From: Streptomyces sparsogenes
GTDB taxonomy: Bacteria > Actinomycetota > Actinomycetes > Streptomycetales > Streptomycetaceae
Assembly (NCBI RefSeq): GCF_001704635.1
Contig: NZ_MAXF01000088.1
Span: 1-48,694, forward strand
Direction: 5' to 3'
DNA length: 48,694 nt
Shown: piece by piece, positions 22,785 to 30,816 of the stretch
Position numbering within the stretch: the first letter of the stretch is position 1
Layout: each line of letters opens with the position of its first letter
Notes under the pieces: model-generated
What the model saw: the letters and a program-made list of their open reading frames with translations, nothing else
What the model was told of the DNA's origin: nothing
Database searches by the model: none
Made by a program: the position numbers and the translations under genes

Positions 22785-23639
22785 TCAGATGTCCCGCGCG
22801 ATGCGGTGAATCACGTCGCGTGACTTTGTGGGCTCAAGCGCGCAGGCTTCCATCCTGGTCAGTACGTTCCGGTACCGGGCCAGTTGCGGCTGGGCGGCCA
22901 GGAACTCCGAGCCATGGTCCGAGTCGAGCTGGACGGTGTCGAGTCGCGGCACCTCGCCGCCCAAGTAGATGATGCCCTGCCCGGACATGGGGAAGATCCC
23001 CACCCCGAACGGGACCACCCTCAAGGTGATGTTGTCCCGCTCGCTCATCTTGATCAGGTATTCGAGCTGGGCGCGGGCTACCTCCGGCCCACCGAAGCCC
23101 ATGCGCAGAGCGGCCTCATGGACGATCGCTGTCAGCGGTGTCGGCCGGTCTCCGTACAGCACCGCCTGGCGTTTGATACGGAACGAGACGTGGTGCTCCA
23201 CCTCGTGCAGCGCCAGCGCCGGCAAGGCGTCACTGATGAGCGCGCGAGCGTGTTCTGTCGTCTGCAGCACCCCGGGCATGTGGAACACGGACACGATCCG
23301 CATGTACGTGGCGTGGTGCTCCAACTCGGCGAGGTCGAGCATGCTCGCGGGAAGGATTTCGCGGTACTCCTCCCACCACCCTCGGGTCCGCCCACCGGTC
23401 ATGCCCGTGAGCGCTTCGATCAGCTCCTCGTCGGTGCACTCGTACAGCCGGGCCAGGGCCCGTACCCGTTCGGCGCTCACCGCGTAGCCGCCCGCCTCGA
23501 TATTGCTGATGCGTGACTGGGTGGCCCCGAACAGCTCACCGGCCCGGGTCGCGGACAGCTCCACGTTCTCACGCATGCGGCGCAGTTCGGCGCCGAGGCG
23601 CCGCTGCCGCACGGTGGGAGGGAGTTTGGCTCGGGCCAT
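22785..23639 (-). CDS. Scr1/WhiJ-type HTH regulator with DUF5753 domain
   Basis: A 284-residue regulator: HTH at residues about 13-75 (LGAELRRMRENVELSATRAGELFGATQSRISNIEAG) and a C-terminal DUF5753 domain, recognisable from MPGVLQTTEHARALI, RIKRQAVLYGDRPTPLTAIVHEAAL, MSERDNITLRVVPFGVG and a final segment with DSDHGSEFLAAQPQLARYR. These proteins control development or local genes together with DUF397 partners. ATG 23639 has AAGGAGA 7 bases upstream. Of about 190 bases to the divergent gene, an inverted repeat TTGAG/CTCAA (23709-23731) could be its operator. Confidence 0.92.
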   Translation of the reverse strand: MARAKLPPTVRQRRLGAELRRMRENVELSATRAGELFGATQSRISNIEAGGYAVSAERVRALARLYECTDEELIEALTGMTGGRTRGWWEEYREILPASMLDLAELEHHATYMRIVSVFHMPGVLQTTEHARALISDALPALALHEVEHHVSFRIKRQAVLYGDRPTPLTAIVHEAALRMGFGGPEVARAQLEYLIKMSERDNITLRVVPFGVGIFPMSGQGIIYLGGEVPRLDTVQLDSDHGSEFLAAQPQLARYRNVLTRMEACALEPTKSRDVIHRIARDI

Positions 23640-23829
23640 CGTTCGTCTCTCCTTGCTCGCGCATACATCAGCCATCACCCGATCGAGGGGTGTTGGGCTG
23701 TAAAGAACTTGAGTGATGGACTGTAGCTCAACGCGAATCGTATGGTGTAACTCACACGCTTGGCCGGGGCGTTCCCTTGCTGATCTGTTGGCCGCCCTGT
23801 CCAACTCCTCCTCCTGACAGGAGACTTCC

Positions 23830-24165
23830 ATGGCCACCGTATCCCCCCAAGACCCCAGCTCAGCGGCGTTCGAATTCGACCAGGAGGTGTGCGAACTCGT
23901 CGTCGACACCGCACCCCGCATGTTCGCCGTGGTCCAGGAATGCGACCTGGAAACGGAACACGCGGACGCGCACGTCGCCGCCTGGGGAATGGCGTACGAC
24001 GACGGCAGCGCGCATGTGATCGGCATGGGCGGGGCGGTGACGATGTCCCTCGGCTCGCCGGAGCGCGCGGTGTGGCACTACGGGCGCCGTAAGGGGATCT
24101 CCGCACGGCTGGTGTGGCTCGACCCGGGGGCGGGTGCCACGTTCACGCGGGCCGAGGTCGCGTGA
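23830..24165 (+). CDS. Hypothetical protein divergent from the Scr1-DUF397 pair
   Basis: A 111-residue protein with no domain I can name. It shows FEFDQEVCELVVDTAPRMFAVVQEC, then AAWGMAYDDGSAHVIGMGGAVTMSLGSPERAVWHYG, an antiparallel strand pattern, and ends WLDPGAGATFTRAEVA. Small proteins of this look are often found beside WhiJ/Scr1-type regulators, so it may be the regulated or signalling member of the module. ATG 23830 has AGGAG 6 bases upstream. The 254 bases after it (24166-24419) contain no gene I can support, only short unsupported ORFs and a TACGGT box near 24380 for the next gene. Confidence 0.75.
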   Translation: MATVSPQDPSSAAFEFDQEVCELVVDTAPRMFAVVQECDLETEHADAHVAAWGMAYDDGSAHVIGMGGAVTMSLGSPERAVWHYGRRKGISARLVWLDPGAGATFTRAEVA

Positions 24166-24419
24166 TTCGGTGTCGAATGGATCTGTCGCCCCTTGGTGCG
24201 GAGTCCTCGTATCAGGGGGCGGCGGATCAGGTCTGTTCCAGCCTGCATCGCGGCAGTGGGCTGGCTGTGGTCGCCGGTCGGCGGTATGTCGCTCATGCGG
24301 TGAAATGCAAACTTCGGATCTTTTGGGTATGACTGAATCGCGCCAAGGGTGCATCCGGCCTATCCGACACCCTCGCTTGCCGTACGGTGATCGGGGCACC
24401 CTTGGAGGGCAGAGGACAC

Positions 24420-24779
24420 ATGACCACGCAGCCGGTTCACGATGGTGGGGCGCTCATCCCCAGACCCGAGAAGACCTTCCCCGCACTGCGTGCCGCACTC
24501 GCGCAGGTTGCGCCCTCCCGCCTCGCCGAGATGACGTCTGAGCGGGACACGGTCTTCACGATGGCCACCCAGTCCAACAGCTTCGGGCCCATCGCCATGT
24601 TTCAGCTCAAGTGGGCCACCGTGATCGAGGTCGAGCGGTTTCCCGACGTAGCGCGGCGCCTGCACGCTGCCGAGCACGCTGCTCAGACGCTTGACAAAGA
24701 GGACCCAAAGTGGCAGGCGGCCATGGACGAGATCCGGGAGATCATGCAGGCTGCACGAGCCCAGGTTGCCAATGGGTGA
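24420..24779 (+). CDS. DUF6247-like protein, probable antitoxin
   Basis: A 119-residue protein. The core PEKTFPALRAALAQVAPSRLAEMTSERDTVF followed by MATQSNSFGPIAMFQLKWATVIEVERFPDVARRLH looks like DUF6247, a small actinobacterial family frequently paired with a short downstream ORF. The C terminus is a long charged helix (AEHAAQTLDKEDPKWQAAMDEIREIMQAARAQ), as in antitoxins that wrap a toxin. ATG 24420 follows AGAGGAC. It overlaps the next gene by 8 bases, as expected for a coupled pair. Antitoxin function is inferred from arrangement. Confidence 0.75.
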   Translation: MTTQPVHDGGALIPRPEKTFPALRAALAQVAPSRLAEMTSERDTVFTMATQSNSFGPIAMFQLKWATVIEVERFPDVARRLHAAEHAAQTLDKEDPKWQAAMDEIREIMQAARAQVANG

Positions 24780-25035
24780 CTGGGGCTGGGAGTACAACCC
24801 AGACGCCCACCACGTCATCGGTGAGACGCCGAATCTCGCCTTCGTCGCTCAGGTCGAAGCACGCGCGGATGAGTTGGTCCGCGCAGCAGCGGCTCTCTAC
24901 TTGGACGGCTCCGCCTACCAGGGGCAGTCCCCCGGTGTGCAGGAGGAAGTCCTGCCGGGAGGGATGTTCCAGTACCTGACGATCGTAAGACAGGAGCGCT
25001 TGTACATCGTCCAGGCAACCCCCTGGCCTCTGTAA
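24772..25035 (+). CDS. Small RelE/ParE-like protein, probable toxin
   Basis: An 87-residue protein starting WGWEYNPDAHHVIGETPNLAFVAQVEARADELVRAAAAL and ending FQYLTIVRQERLYIVQATPW. The order (one strand, two helices, then antiparallel strands) fits a RelE/ParE fold, and the size and coupling to the DUF6247-like gene support a toxin role. The start ATG 24772 lies inside the preceding gene. No catalytic residues can be assigned with certainty, so the activity (mRNA interferase or gyrase poison) is unknown. Confidence 0.68.
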   Translation: MGDWGWEYNPDAHHVIGETPNLAFVAQVEARADELVRAAAALYLDGSAYQGQSPGVQEEVLPGGMFQYLTIVRQERLYIVQATPWPL

Positions 25036-25105
25036 TCCCGGCGCCGTCGCTCGTTCCCGTACCCGCGTAGGCTGACGCCGGAACGCGTGAACGGGGAGCG
25101 GGGCA

Positions 25106-26854
25106 GTGCGGATAGAGCGACACCAGGTGGGCGAGGCGGCGGTTGCGGCGGCCCGGGAGGGCTTCGCCGACAGGATCGGTTCGATGGTCCACTCCATGTC
25201 GAGGGCCGGCCGGATGACCACCTACGAGTGGGAGCTGATCTCCGAGGAGTTCCTCGACGGCCTGGGCGCGCTGTCCGTCGAGTTCCCCGACCTCGACACC
25301 CCCGAGGCCAAAGCCCTCCTCGACAACGCCACCGAGGCCGCCGCCGGCGCCGTGGCGTACGCCGCGTACTATCCGCGCCACCACTTCCAGGTTTTCTTGG
25401 ACTACGTGAACTTCGGGATGAGCTACGACTCCGGGTCCGAGGGCGGCCCGGAGTCCGTCTCCCTGGGCCACTGGCTCGACGCCTTCTGTCTGGCGGTGCT
25501 CTCCGACAAGGCGGAGTGGCACGGCGAGGCGTTCCACTTCGCCCGGGGCCCGCTTCAGCGGGGCGGGGCCGGGCGGCCCGACGTGGAGCTGGTCAACGGC
25601 TTCATGGCGTATGTCATCGGCGACACGGGGGACGACGACGCGGACTACCCGCCGTCCAGGGAGCAGAAGCTCGCCGCGCTCGACGCCGCGCTCGCCCGGA
25701 TCGGGGCCCTCGACGGGGCGGGCGGCGGCGGGCTCCTCGGCCGGCCGCAGACCGGCGCGCTGCGCGCGCTGCGCGCCCTGACCGTCGGGGACCGGGATTC
25801 CTTCCGCGAGGAACTGGCCGCGCTGCTGCTGGCGCACCGCGCCATGTCGGGCCCGGGCGCCAGGCCGCGCACCCTGCTGCCGCTCCTCCCACTGGCCCTG
25901 GCCGCGCTGGCTTGTCGTCGCGAGGGCTGGCAGCCGCCCGTGGACAGCGGGTATCTGCCGCGTGCGCTGGTGACCGGGTTCGAGGCCGCCGGGCCACGGG
26001 TGGAGCGTTACGGCCGCAACCGGCGCCCGGACGCGGTCGCGGCGCTGGCCGCCGGGCCGGTGGTGGTCGAGCGGCCCGGGAATCCGAAGGCCGTGCACCC
26101 GGAGAGCGAGGCCCTGTTCGAGAAGTACACCAGGGAGGCCCTGGCTCCGGCGGGCGGGGAGCCGCTCTTCGCGGGGGACCTGGCGAGCGCCATGGGCTAC
26201 CAGGACATCCTCTTCAAGGCCCGTGCCTCGCTCTCCGCCGACGTCACGGACCAGCAGATCGGCAATCTGCGCCTGGCCGCCGAGCTGGGCGCCGCGCTGT
26301 TCCGCACCGCGCTCGCCGAGCCCGGCACCGACGTGGCGGTGACGATCGACGGCGAGGCGCTCGTCTACCCCGCCTACCACGGTGACCGGGCGGGGCCGGG
26401 GAGCTGGCACACCGCCATGAACTTCGCGCTGATCGGCGGCCGGCGGGAGGAGATCGCCGTGCTCGTCCTCAGCGGGTCGGCCCGCCTGGAGGGGGACGGC
26501 TCGGCCTTCGCCTCGTACCGCCGGGCGCTGCACGACTATCTGCGGGGCGTGGACCCCGAACCGGCCACGGACCGCGCTCTGGAGGACTGCGAGAAGGCCA
26601 GGACCTGGGGGTTCTTCCCGCCGCCCGCCGTGCTGCTGTCCCAGTTGGTCGAGGGCGACGAGGAGAGCTTCAACCTGGCCCTGGCCGACGCCCTCGAAAC
26701 CCACCGCGCCCACTACCAGGTCGCCGACCGCGCCGAGGACTCCGACGCGGCGATCAACCTCGACATCCTGGCCCTGGCCTGCCACGCCCGCCGCCGGGGC
26801 TGGGCCATCCGGGTCGTCTCCCCGTATCTGCCGCCGAGGCTGCTCACCGGCTGA
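25106..26854 (+). CDS. Tandem Imm49-like immunity protein
   Basis: A 582-residue soluble protein resembling Imm49, immunity proteins to polymorphic toxins. It appears to contain two related halves: FREELAALLLAHRA...LALAALACRREGW...GYLPRALV (residues about 231-290) is echoed by FNLALADALETHRA...LDILALACHARRRGW...PYLPPRLL (about 519-580). A stretch near residues 90-150 (FQVFLDYVNFGMSYD, HWLDAFCLAVLSD) is typical of the family's N-terminal region. Single Imm49 proteins are about 250-300 residues, so this is a fusion. GTG 25106 has GGGGAG 7 bases upstream. No matching toxin gene is in the window. Confidence 0.72.
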   Translation: MRIERHQVGEAAVAAAREGFADRIGSMVHSMSRAGRMTTYEWELISEEFLDGLGALSVEFPDLDTPEAKALLDNATEAAAGAVAYAAYYPRHHFQVFLDYVNFGMSYDSGSEGGPESVSLGHWLDAFCLAVLSDKAEWHGEAFHFARGPLQRGGAGRPDVELVNGFMAYVIGDTGDDDADYPPSREQKLAALDAALARIGALDGAGGGGLLGRPQTGALRALRALTVGDRDSFREELAALLLAHRAMSGPGARPRTLLPLLPLALAALACRREGWQPPVDSGYLPRALVTGFEAAGPRVERYGRNRRPDAVAALAAGPVVVERPGNPKAVHPESEALFEKYTREALAPAGGEPLFAGDLASAMGYQDILFKARASLSADVTDQQIGNLRLAAELGAALFRTALAEPGTDVAVTIDGEALVYPAYHGDRAGPGSWHTAMNFALIGGRREEIAVLVLSGSARLEGDGSAFASYRRALHDYLRGVDPEPATDRALEDCEKARTWGFFPPPAVLLSQLVEGDEESFNLALADALETHRAHYQVADRAEDSDAAINLDILALACHARRRGWAIRVVSPYLPPRLLTG

Positions 26855-26860
26855 CGTCGC

Positions 26861-27127
26861 TCACCGGCTGAAGTCGGCGCTGAAGTCGGCGGCGTGGTCG
26901 GCGGCGTGGTCGGCCGCCCAGGAGCGGTAGGTGCGGGCCGGCGCGCCGGTGACGGTCTCCACCACCGGGCTGACGGCCGGGGAGGCGCGTCTGCCGGGGA
27001 GGGCGGCGGTGGCGGGGTCGCAGGTCAGCGCGCGTACCCGCCCGGGGTGGCCGGCCAGGAGTTGGGACACCACCTGCCGCCCCACATTGCCGGTCGCCCC
27101 CGTGACGAGGATCGTCGTGGCGGTCAT
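26861..27127 (-). pseudogene. Internally deleted NmrA-like NAD(P)-binding gene
   Basis: The first 46 residues, ILVTGATGNVGRQVVSQLLA with ALTCDPATAALP, are the start of an NmrA-type atypical short-chain dehydrogenase. The rest, VSPVVETVTGAPARTYRSWAADHAADF, is the family's far C-terminal helix. About 190 residues between them (substrate domain) are missing, so a 280-residue enzyme has become an 88-residue ORF that stays in frame. The ribosome-binding site AAGGAG is intact. It may be a pseudogene or still make a small Rossmann-half protein. It follows the MerR gene on the same strand after 131 empty bases. Confidence 0.72.
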
Positions 27128-27258
27128 CCCTTGCTCTCCTTGCGTGTCGCCGAGGTGTGGCCTGTGGCTTCACGATCGGCGGGCCGGACGGGCGGTGCCA
27201 CCCAGCGGGGGAGAGGCGCGGGAAACCGTCATGGGCGGGCGGGAGGTGACGGATACCG

Positions 27259-28068
27259 TCACGGCTCGGTCGGCCGCCGCCGGTCCGGGTCGCCGGCCCA
27301 GGCCGCGAGTTCGGCGCGGATACGGCGGTCCATGGCCATCGACAGCTCGGCGTCCACCACGCCCTTGGCCATCGGCCGCAGCTCCTCCAGCGTCTCGCCG
27401 ATCCGGGACGGGGGCTCGGCCAGGACCGTGGTGCGCAGGAGGGTGGCGAACACCTCGGCGATCGCGTCCACATGGCGGCGCAGGTCGCGGGCCGCCTCCA
27501 GGACGGCGGCCAGCGGCAGACCCCGGTCGACCAGATCGCGGGAGACGTCCAGCAGACGGCGGCTGACGTGGACCAACTGGTCGCCGTCCACCGCGAGATA
27601 GCCGAGGTCGAGCGAGGCGGCCAGGTTCTCCGGCGTCGCCTCGCCCCGGAAGTAGTCGGCCAGGGCCTCCGGGGTGAGCCGGACGGGGGTCTCCTCGGAC
27701 CAGGCGGGGACGGGGATGGGGGCGGGCCGCACGCCGAGGAGTTCGGCGACGTCGCGGGCGCCGCCGTCGAAGGCGGCGAGGAGTTCGGCGATGCCGCCGA
27801 GGGTGTGGCCGCGCTCCAGGAGGGCCGCGATCGTCCGGAGCCGGGCCAGGTGGTGGTCGTTGTACCAGGCGATGCGGCCCTCGCGGCGCGGCGGCGGGAT
27901 GAGCTTGCGCTCCCGGTAGAAGCGCAGGGTGCGCACGGTGATCCCGGCCTCCTCGGCCAGTTCCGCGATGCGGTATTCACGGTTCCGCTCCGGGCCGCTT
28001 GGTTCCGGCCCGGCCGGGCTGTCCGGTTCCGGCCCGTCCGGCGCTTTGGGGTCTTCGCTTGTCGCCAC
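27259..28068 (-). CDS. MerR family transcriptional regulator
   Basis: A 269-residue regulator. An N-terminal disordered tail (Pro/Glu/Asp-rich, 28 residues) precedes the MerR HTH: YRIAELAEEAGITVRTLRFYRERKLIPPPRREGRIAWYNDHHLARLRTIAALLERGHTLGGIAELLAAF (residues about 32-100). The C-terminal half is helical and has no metal-binding Cys cluster, so an organic effector is likely. GTG 28068 lies 6 bases after TAGGCT (28080-28075), the spacing of a leaderless transcript; there is no Shine-Dalgarno site. It is divergent from the monooxygenase operon, which it probably controls. Confidence 0.92.
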   Translation of the reverse strand: MATSEDPKAPDGPEPDSPAGPEPSGPERNREYRIAELAEEAGITVRTLRFYRERKLIPPPRREGRIAWYNDHHLARLRTIAALLERGHTLGGIAELLAAFDGGARDVAELLGVRPAPIPVPAWSEETPVRLTPEALADYFRGEATPENLAASLDLGYLAVDGDQLVHVSRRLLDVSRDLVDRGLPLAAVLEAARDLRRHVDAIAEVFATLLRTTVLAEPPSRIGETLEELRPMAKGVVDAELSMAMDRRIRAELAAWAGDPDRRRPTEP

Positions 28069-28129
28069 CTCGGCAGCCTATGCCGCGCCGGCGCGCCCGA
28101 ACCGCCGGTAACTTCCCTCCGTCCGGCCC

Positions 28130-28185
28130 CTACCGCTCGGTAGCTCCCTGTCCTACCCTCCAACTGTGCCAGTAATTGCTGGCAC
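28130..28185. promoter_or_regulatory. Two palindromes in the MerR-monooxygenase intergenic region
   Basis: CTACCGCTCGGTAG (28130-28143) and a 20-bp palindrome with arms GTGCCAG and CTGGCAC (28166-28185) flank a TACCCT -10 box (28154-28159). The second palindrome would start at the transcription start site. Either could be the site of the divergent MerR regulator, though the layout is not the classic MerR spacer operator. Confidence 0.7.
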
Positions 28186-28213
28186 GGTTCCGAGTGTTGT
28201 GGGAGGCGGCCAC

Positions 28214-29836
28214 ATGACTGGCGCTGAACTGACGCGAGAGCACGTACGGGTGGCGGTGATCGGAGCCGGCTTCGGCGGTCTTGGGGCGGCCGTGCGGCTG
28301 CGCCGGGCGGGGATCACCGACTTCGTGGTCCTGGAGCGGGCCGGGGCGGTCGGAGGCACCTGGCGGGACAACACCTATCCGGGCTGCGCCTGCGACGTGC
28401 CCTCCCACCTGTACTCCTTCTCCTTCGCGCCCAACCCCGAGTGGCCGCGCAACTTCTCCGGGCAGCCGCACATCCGCGCGTATCTGGAGCGGGTCACCGA
28501 CACGTTCGGCCTGCGGCCGCACCTCCGCTTCGACGCCGAGGTGCGGGCCCTGCGCTGGGACTCGCGGGCGCTGCACTGGGAGATCGACACCGCGTCGGGC
28601 CCGCTGACCGCCGATGTCGTGGTCAGCGCCACCGGGCCGCTGTCCGACCCGAGGATCCCCGACATCCCCGGCCTGGCCGGCTTCCCCGGCGCGGTCTTCC
28701 ACTCCTCCCGCTGGGACCACGGCTACGACCTGCGCGGCAAGCGGGTCGCGGTGATCGGCACCGGCGCCTCCGCCATCCAGATCGTGCCCGCCATCCAGCG
28801 GGAGGTGGCCCGGCTGACCCTCTTCCAGCGCACCCCGGCCTGGGTGCTGCCGCGCATGGACCGCCGTATCTCGGCGGCCGAACAGTGGCTGCACACCAAG
28901 GTCCCGGCGACCCGCGCGCTGCGGCGGGCGGCGCTGTGGGCGGTCCGGGAGCTCCAGACGGGCGCCTTCACCAAGCGGCCCGACGCGCTGCGGCTGGTGG
29001 AGCGGGTGGCCCTGCGCCACATGCGGCGGGCCATCGACGACCCGGCCCTGCGGGCGCGGCTGACCCCCGACTACCGGCTCGGCTGCAAGCGTGTCCTGCT
29101 GTCCGGCGACTACTACCCGGCGCTGGCCCAGCCGCACGTCGATGTCGTCGCGGCCGGGCTGAAGGAGGTGCGCGGCTCCACGCTCGTGGCCGCCGACGGC
29201 ACCGAGACCGAGGCCGACGCGATCATCTTCGGCACCGGCTTCCACGTGACCGACATGCCGATCGCGCGGCGGGTGACCGGGGCGTACGGGACCACGCTCG
29301 CCGAGGAGTGGCGGGACGGCATGGCGGCGCTGCGCGGGACGAGCGCGGCGGGCTTCCCGAACTTCCTGACCATCATCGGGCCCAACACGGGCCTGGGGAC
29401 CAGCTCGATGATCCTCGTCATCGAGGCACAGCTCGCGTATCTGGTCGACTTCATGCGGCAGTTGGACGTGCTGGGCGCCGGCGCGGGCGGAAAGGTCGCG
29501 CTGGACGCGCGGCCCTCGGCGGTGCGCGCCTGGACCGACCGGATGCGGGAGCGGCTGAGCCGTTCGGTGTGGAACGTGGGCGGCTGCGACAGCTGGTACT
29601 TGCAGGACGGGCTCAATACGACGGTGTGGCCGGGGACCACGACGGAGTTCCGCAGGGCCACGCGGCGGGTGGACGTGACCGAGTACCGGGTGCTGAGGCC
29701 GGAGCGGGAGGCACCACCCGACACCGCGCGGGACACCGCGCTAGACGCGGACGCGGACGCGGAGACGGGCTCGGGCACGGGCACGGGCTCGGGTGCGGTG
29801 GGCGCGGGTTCCGGCGCGGGGCGGAGGGCGTGGTGA
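28214..29836 (+). CDS. Baeyer-Villiger-type flavin monooxygenase
   Basis: A 540-residue class B flavoprotein monooxygenase. It has the FAD loop GAGFGG (17-22), the Baeyer-Villiger fingerprint F-x-G-x3-H-x3-W at residues 157-167 (FPGAVFHSSRW), the NADPH loop VIGTGASAIQ near 180, and the terminal FGTGFHVTDMP. It would insert oxygen next to a ketone to form an ester or lactone, using NADPH and O2. ATG 28214 has GGGAGG 7 bases upstream; a GTG at 28166, 6 bases after the -10 box, could give a leaderless form 16 residues longer. The C-terminal 40 residues are low-complexity. It overlaps the hydrolase gene (GTGA). Confidence 0.92.
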   Translation: MTGAELTREHVRVAVIGAGFGGLGAAVRLRRAGITDFVVLERAGAVGGTWRDNTYPGCACDVPSHLYSFSFAPNPEWPRNFSGQPHIRAYLERVTDTFGLRPHLRFDAEVRALRWDSRALHWEIDTASGPLTADVVVSATGPLSDPRIPDIPGLAGFPGAVFHSSRWDHGYDLRGKRVAVIGTGASAIQIVPAIQREVARLTLFQRTPAWVLPRMDRRISAAEQWLHTKVPATRALRRAALWAVRELQTGAFTKRPDALRLVERVALRHMRRAIDDPALRARLTPDYRLGCKRVLLSGDYYPALAQPHVDVVAAGLKEVRGSTLVAADGTETEADAIIFGTGFHVTDMPIARRVTGAYGTTLAEEWRDGMAALRGTSAAGFPNFLTIIGPNTGLGTSSMILVIEAQLAYLVDFMRQLDVLGAGAGGKVALDARPSAVRAWTDRMRERLSRSVWNVGGCDSWYLQDGLNTTVWPGTTTEFRRATRRVDVTEYRVLRPEREAPPDTARDTALDADADAETGSGTGTGSGAVGAGSGAGRRAW

Positions 29837-30816
29837 GGCGCCGCCCTGCGCGGCTCCTCGCCACGGGGCCGTACGCGCCGCCCACCGCCGTGAGCGAACT
29901 GTCCGTCGTCTCCGCCGACGGCTCCCGCCTGCACGCCGAGCTGCACGGCCCCGACGGCGCCCCGGCCGTCGTGCTGGTGCACGGCTGGACCTGCTCGACC
30001 GCCTTCTGGGCCCCCGTCGTCCGCGAGCTGGCCGCCGATCACCGGATCGTCCTCTACGACCAGCGCGGCCACGGCCGCAGCCCGGCCGTCGGCCCCGGCG
30101 GCTACAGCACCCACGCGCTCGCCGACGACCTGGCGGCGGTGCTGGAGCAGACGCTCGCGGCCGGGGAGCGGGCCGTCGTGGTGGGTCACTCCATGGGCGG
30201 CATGACGCTGATGGCGGCCGCCGACCGGCCGCAGCTGCGCGAGCGCGCGGCGGCCGCGCTGCTGTGCAACACCGGCGCCTCCCGGCTGACCGCCCGGGGC
30301 CGGGTCGTGCCGCTGCGCGGCGAGCGCCTGCGCACCCGGGTGCAGGGCGCCCTGCTGGGCTCCAGCGCGCCGTTCGGGCCGGTCACGCCGCTGTCCAAAC
30401 GGCTGCTGAAGTACGTGACGATGGGCCCGGCGGCCGACCCCGCGCTGGTGGCGGCCTGCGCGGGCATCGTGCACGCCTGCCCCAGGGCGGTGCGGGCCGC
30501 GTGGGCGCGGGTCATCGGCGAGCTGGACCTCGAAGCGGAGGTGGGGCGGCTGGCCCTGCCGACCGCCGTCCTCGCCGGCACCGCCGACCGGCTGACCCCG
30601 CCGGAACACGCCCGCTCGCTGGCGGCCCGGCTGCCCCGCTGCGCGGGCCTCACGGAACTCGACGGGCTCGGGCACATGGCACCCCTCGAGGACCCGGCGG
30701 CGGTGAGCCGGGTGATCCGCGACCTGGTGGCGACGTACGGGCGGGAGGCAGCAGGGCAGGACGTAGAGCGGACAGGCGGGGCCGGGACCGGGACAACCAA
30801 GGAGCCGACGACATGA
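29833..30816 (+). CDS. Alpha/beta-fold hydrolase, probable esterase
   Basis: A 327-residue alpha/beta hydrolase with the full triad visible: nucleophile Ser120 in VVGHSMGGM, Asp252 in GTADRLTPPEHA and His281 in LGHMAPLEDP; the oxyanion region is LVHGWTCST near residue 52. It starts at GTG 29833 inside the monooxygenase stop and is itself coupled to the dehydrogenase. In this position it most likely hydrolyses the ester or lactone produced by the Baeyer-Villiger enzyme; that is inference from context, not from substrate motifs. Confidence 0.9.
   Translation: MRRRPARLLATGPYAPPTAVSELSVVSADGSRLHAELHGPDGAPAVVLVHGWTCSTAFWAPVVRELAADHRIVLYDQRGHGRSPAVGPGGYSTHALADDLAAVLEQTLAAGERAVVVGHSMGGMTLMAAADRPQLRERAAAALLCNTGASRLTARGRVVPLRGERLRTRVQGALLGSSAPFGPVTPLSKRLLKYVTMGPAADPALVAACAGIVHACPRAVRAAWARVIGELDLEAEVGRLALPTAVLAGTADRLTPPEHARSLAARLPRCAGLTELDGLGHMAPLEDPAAVSRVIRDLVATYGREAAGQDVERTGGAGTGTTKEPTT

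Noticed and set aside
24078..24296. Minus-strand ORF of 72 codons in the gap after the 23830 gene
   Set aside because: No ribosome-binding site, overlaps the end of the plus-strand gene, and has no recognisable features.
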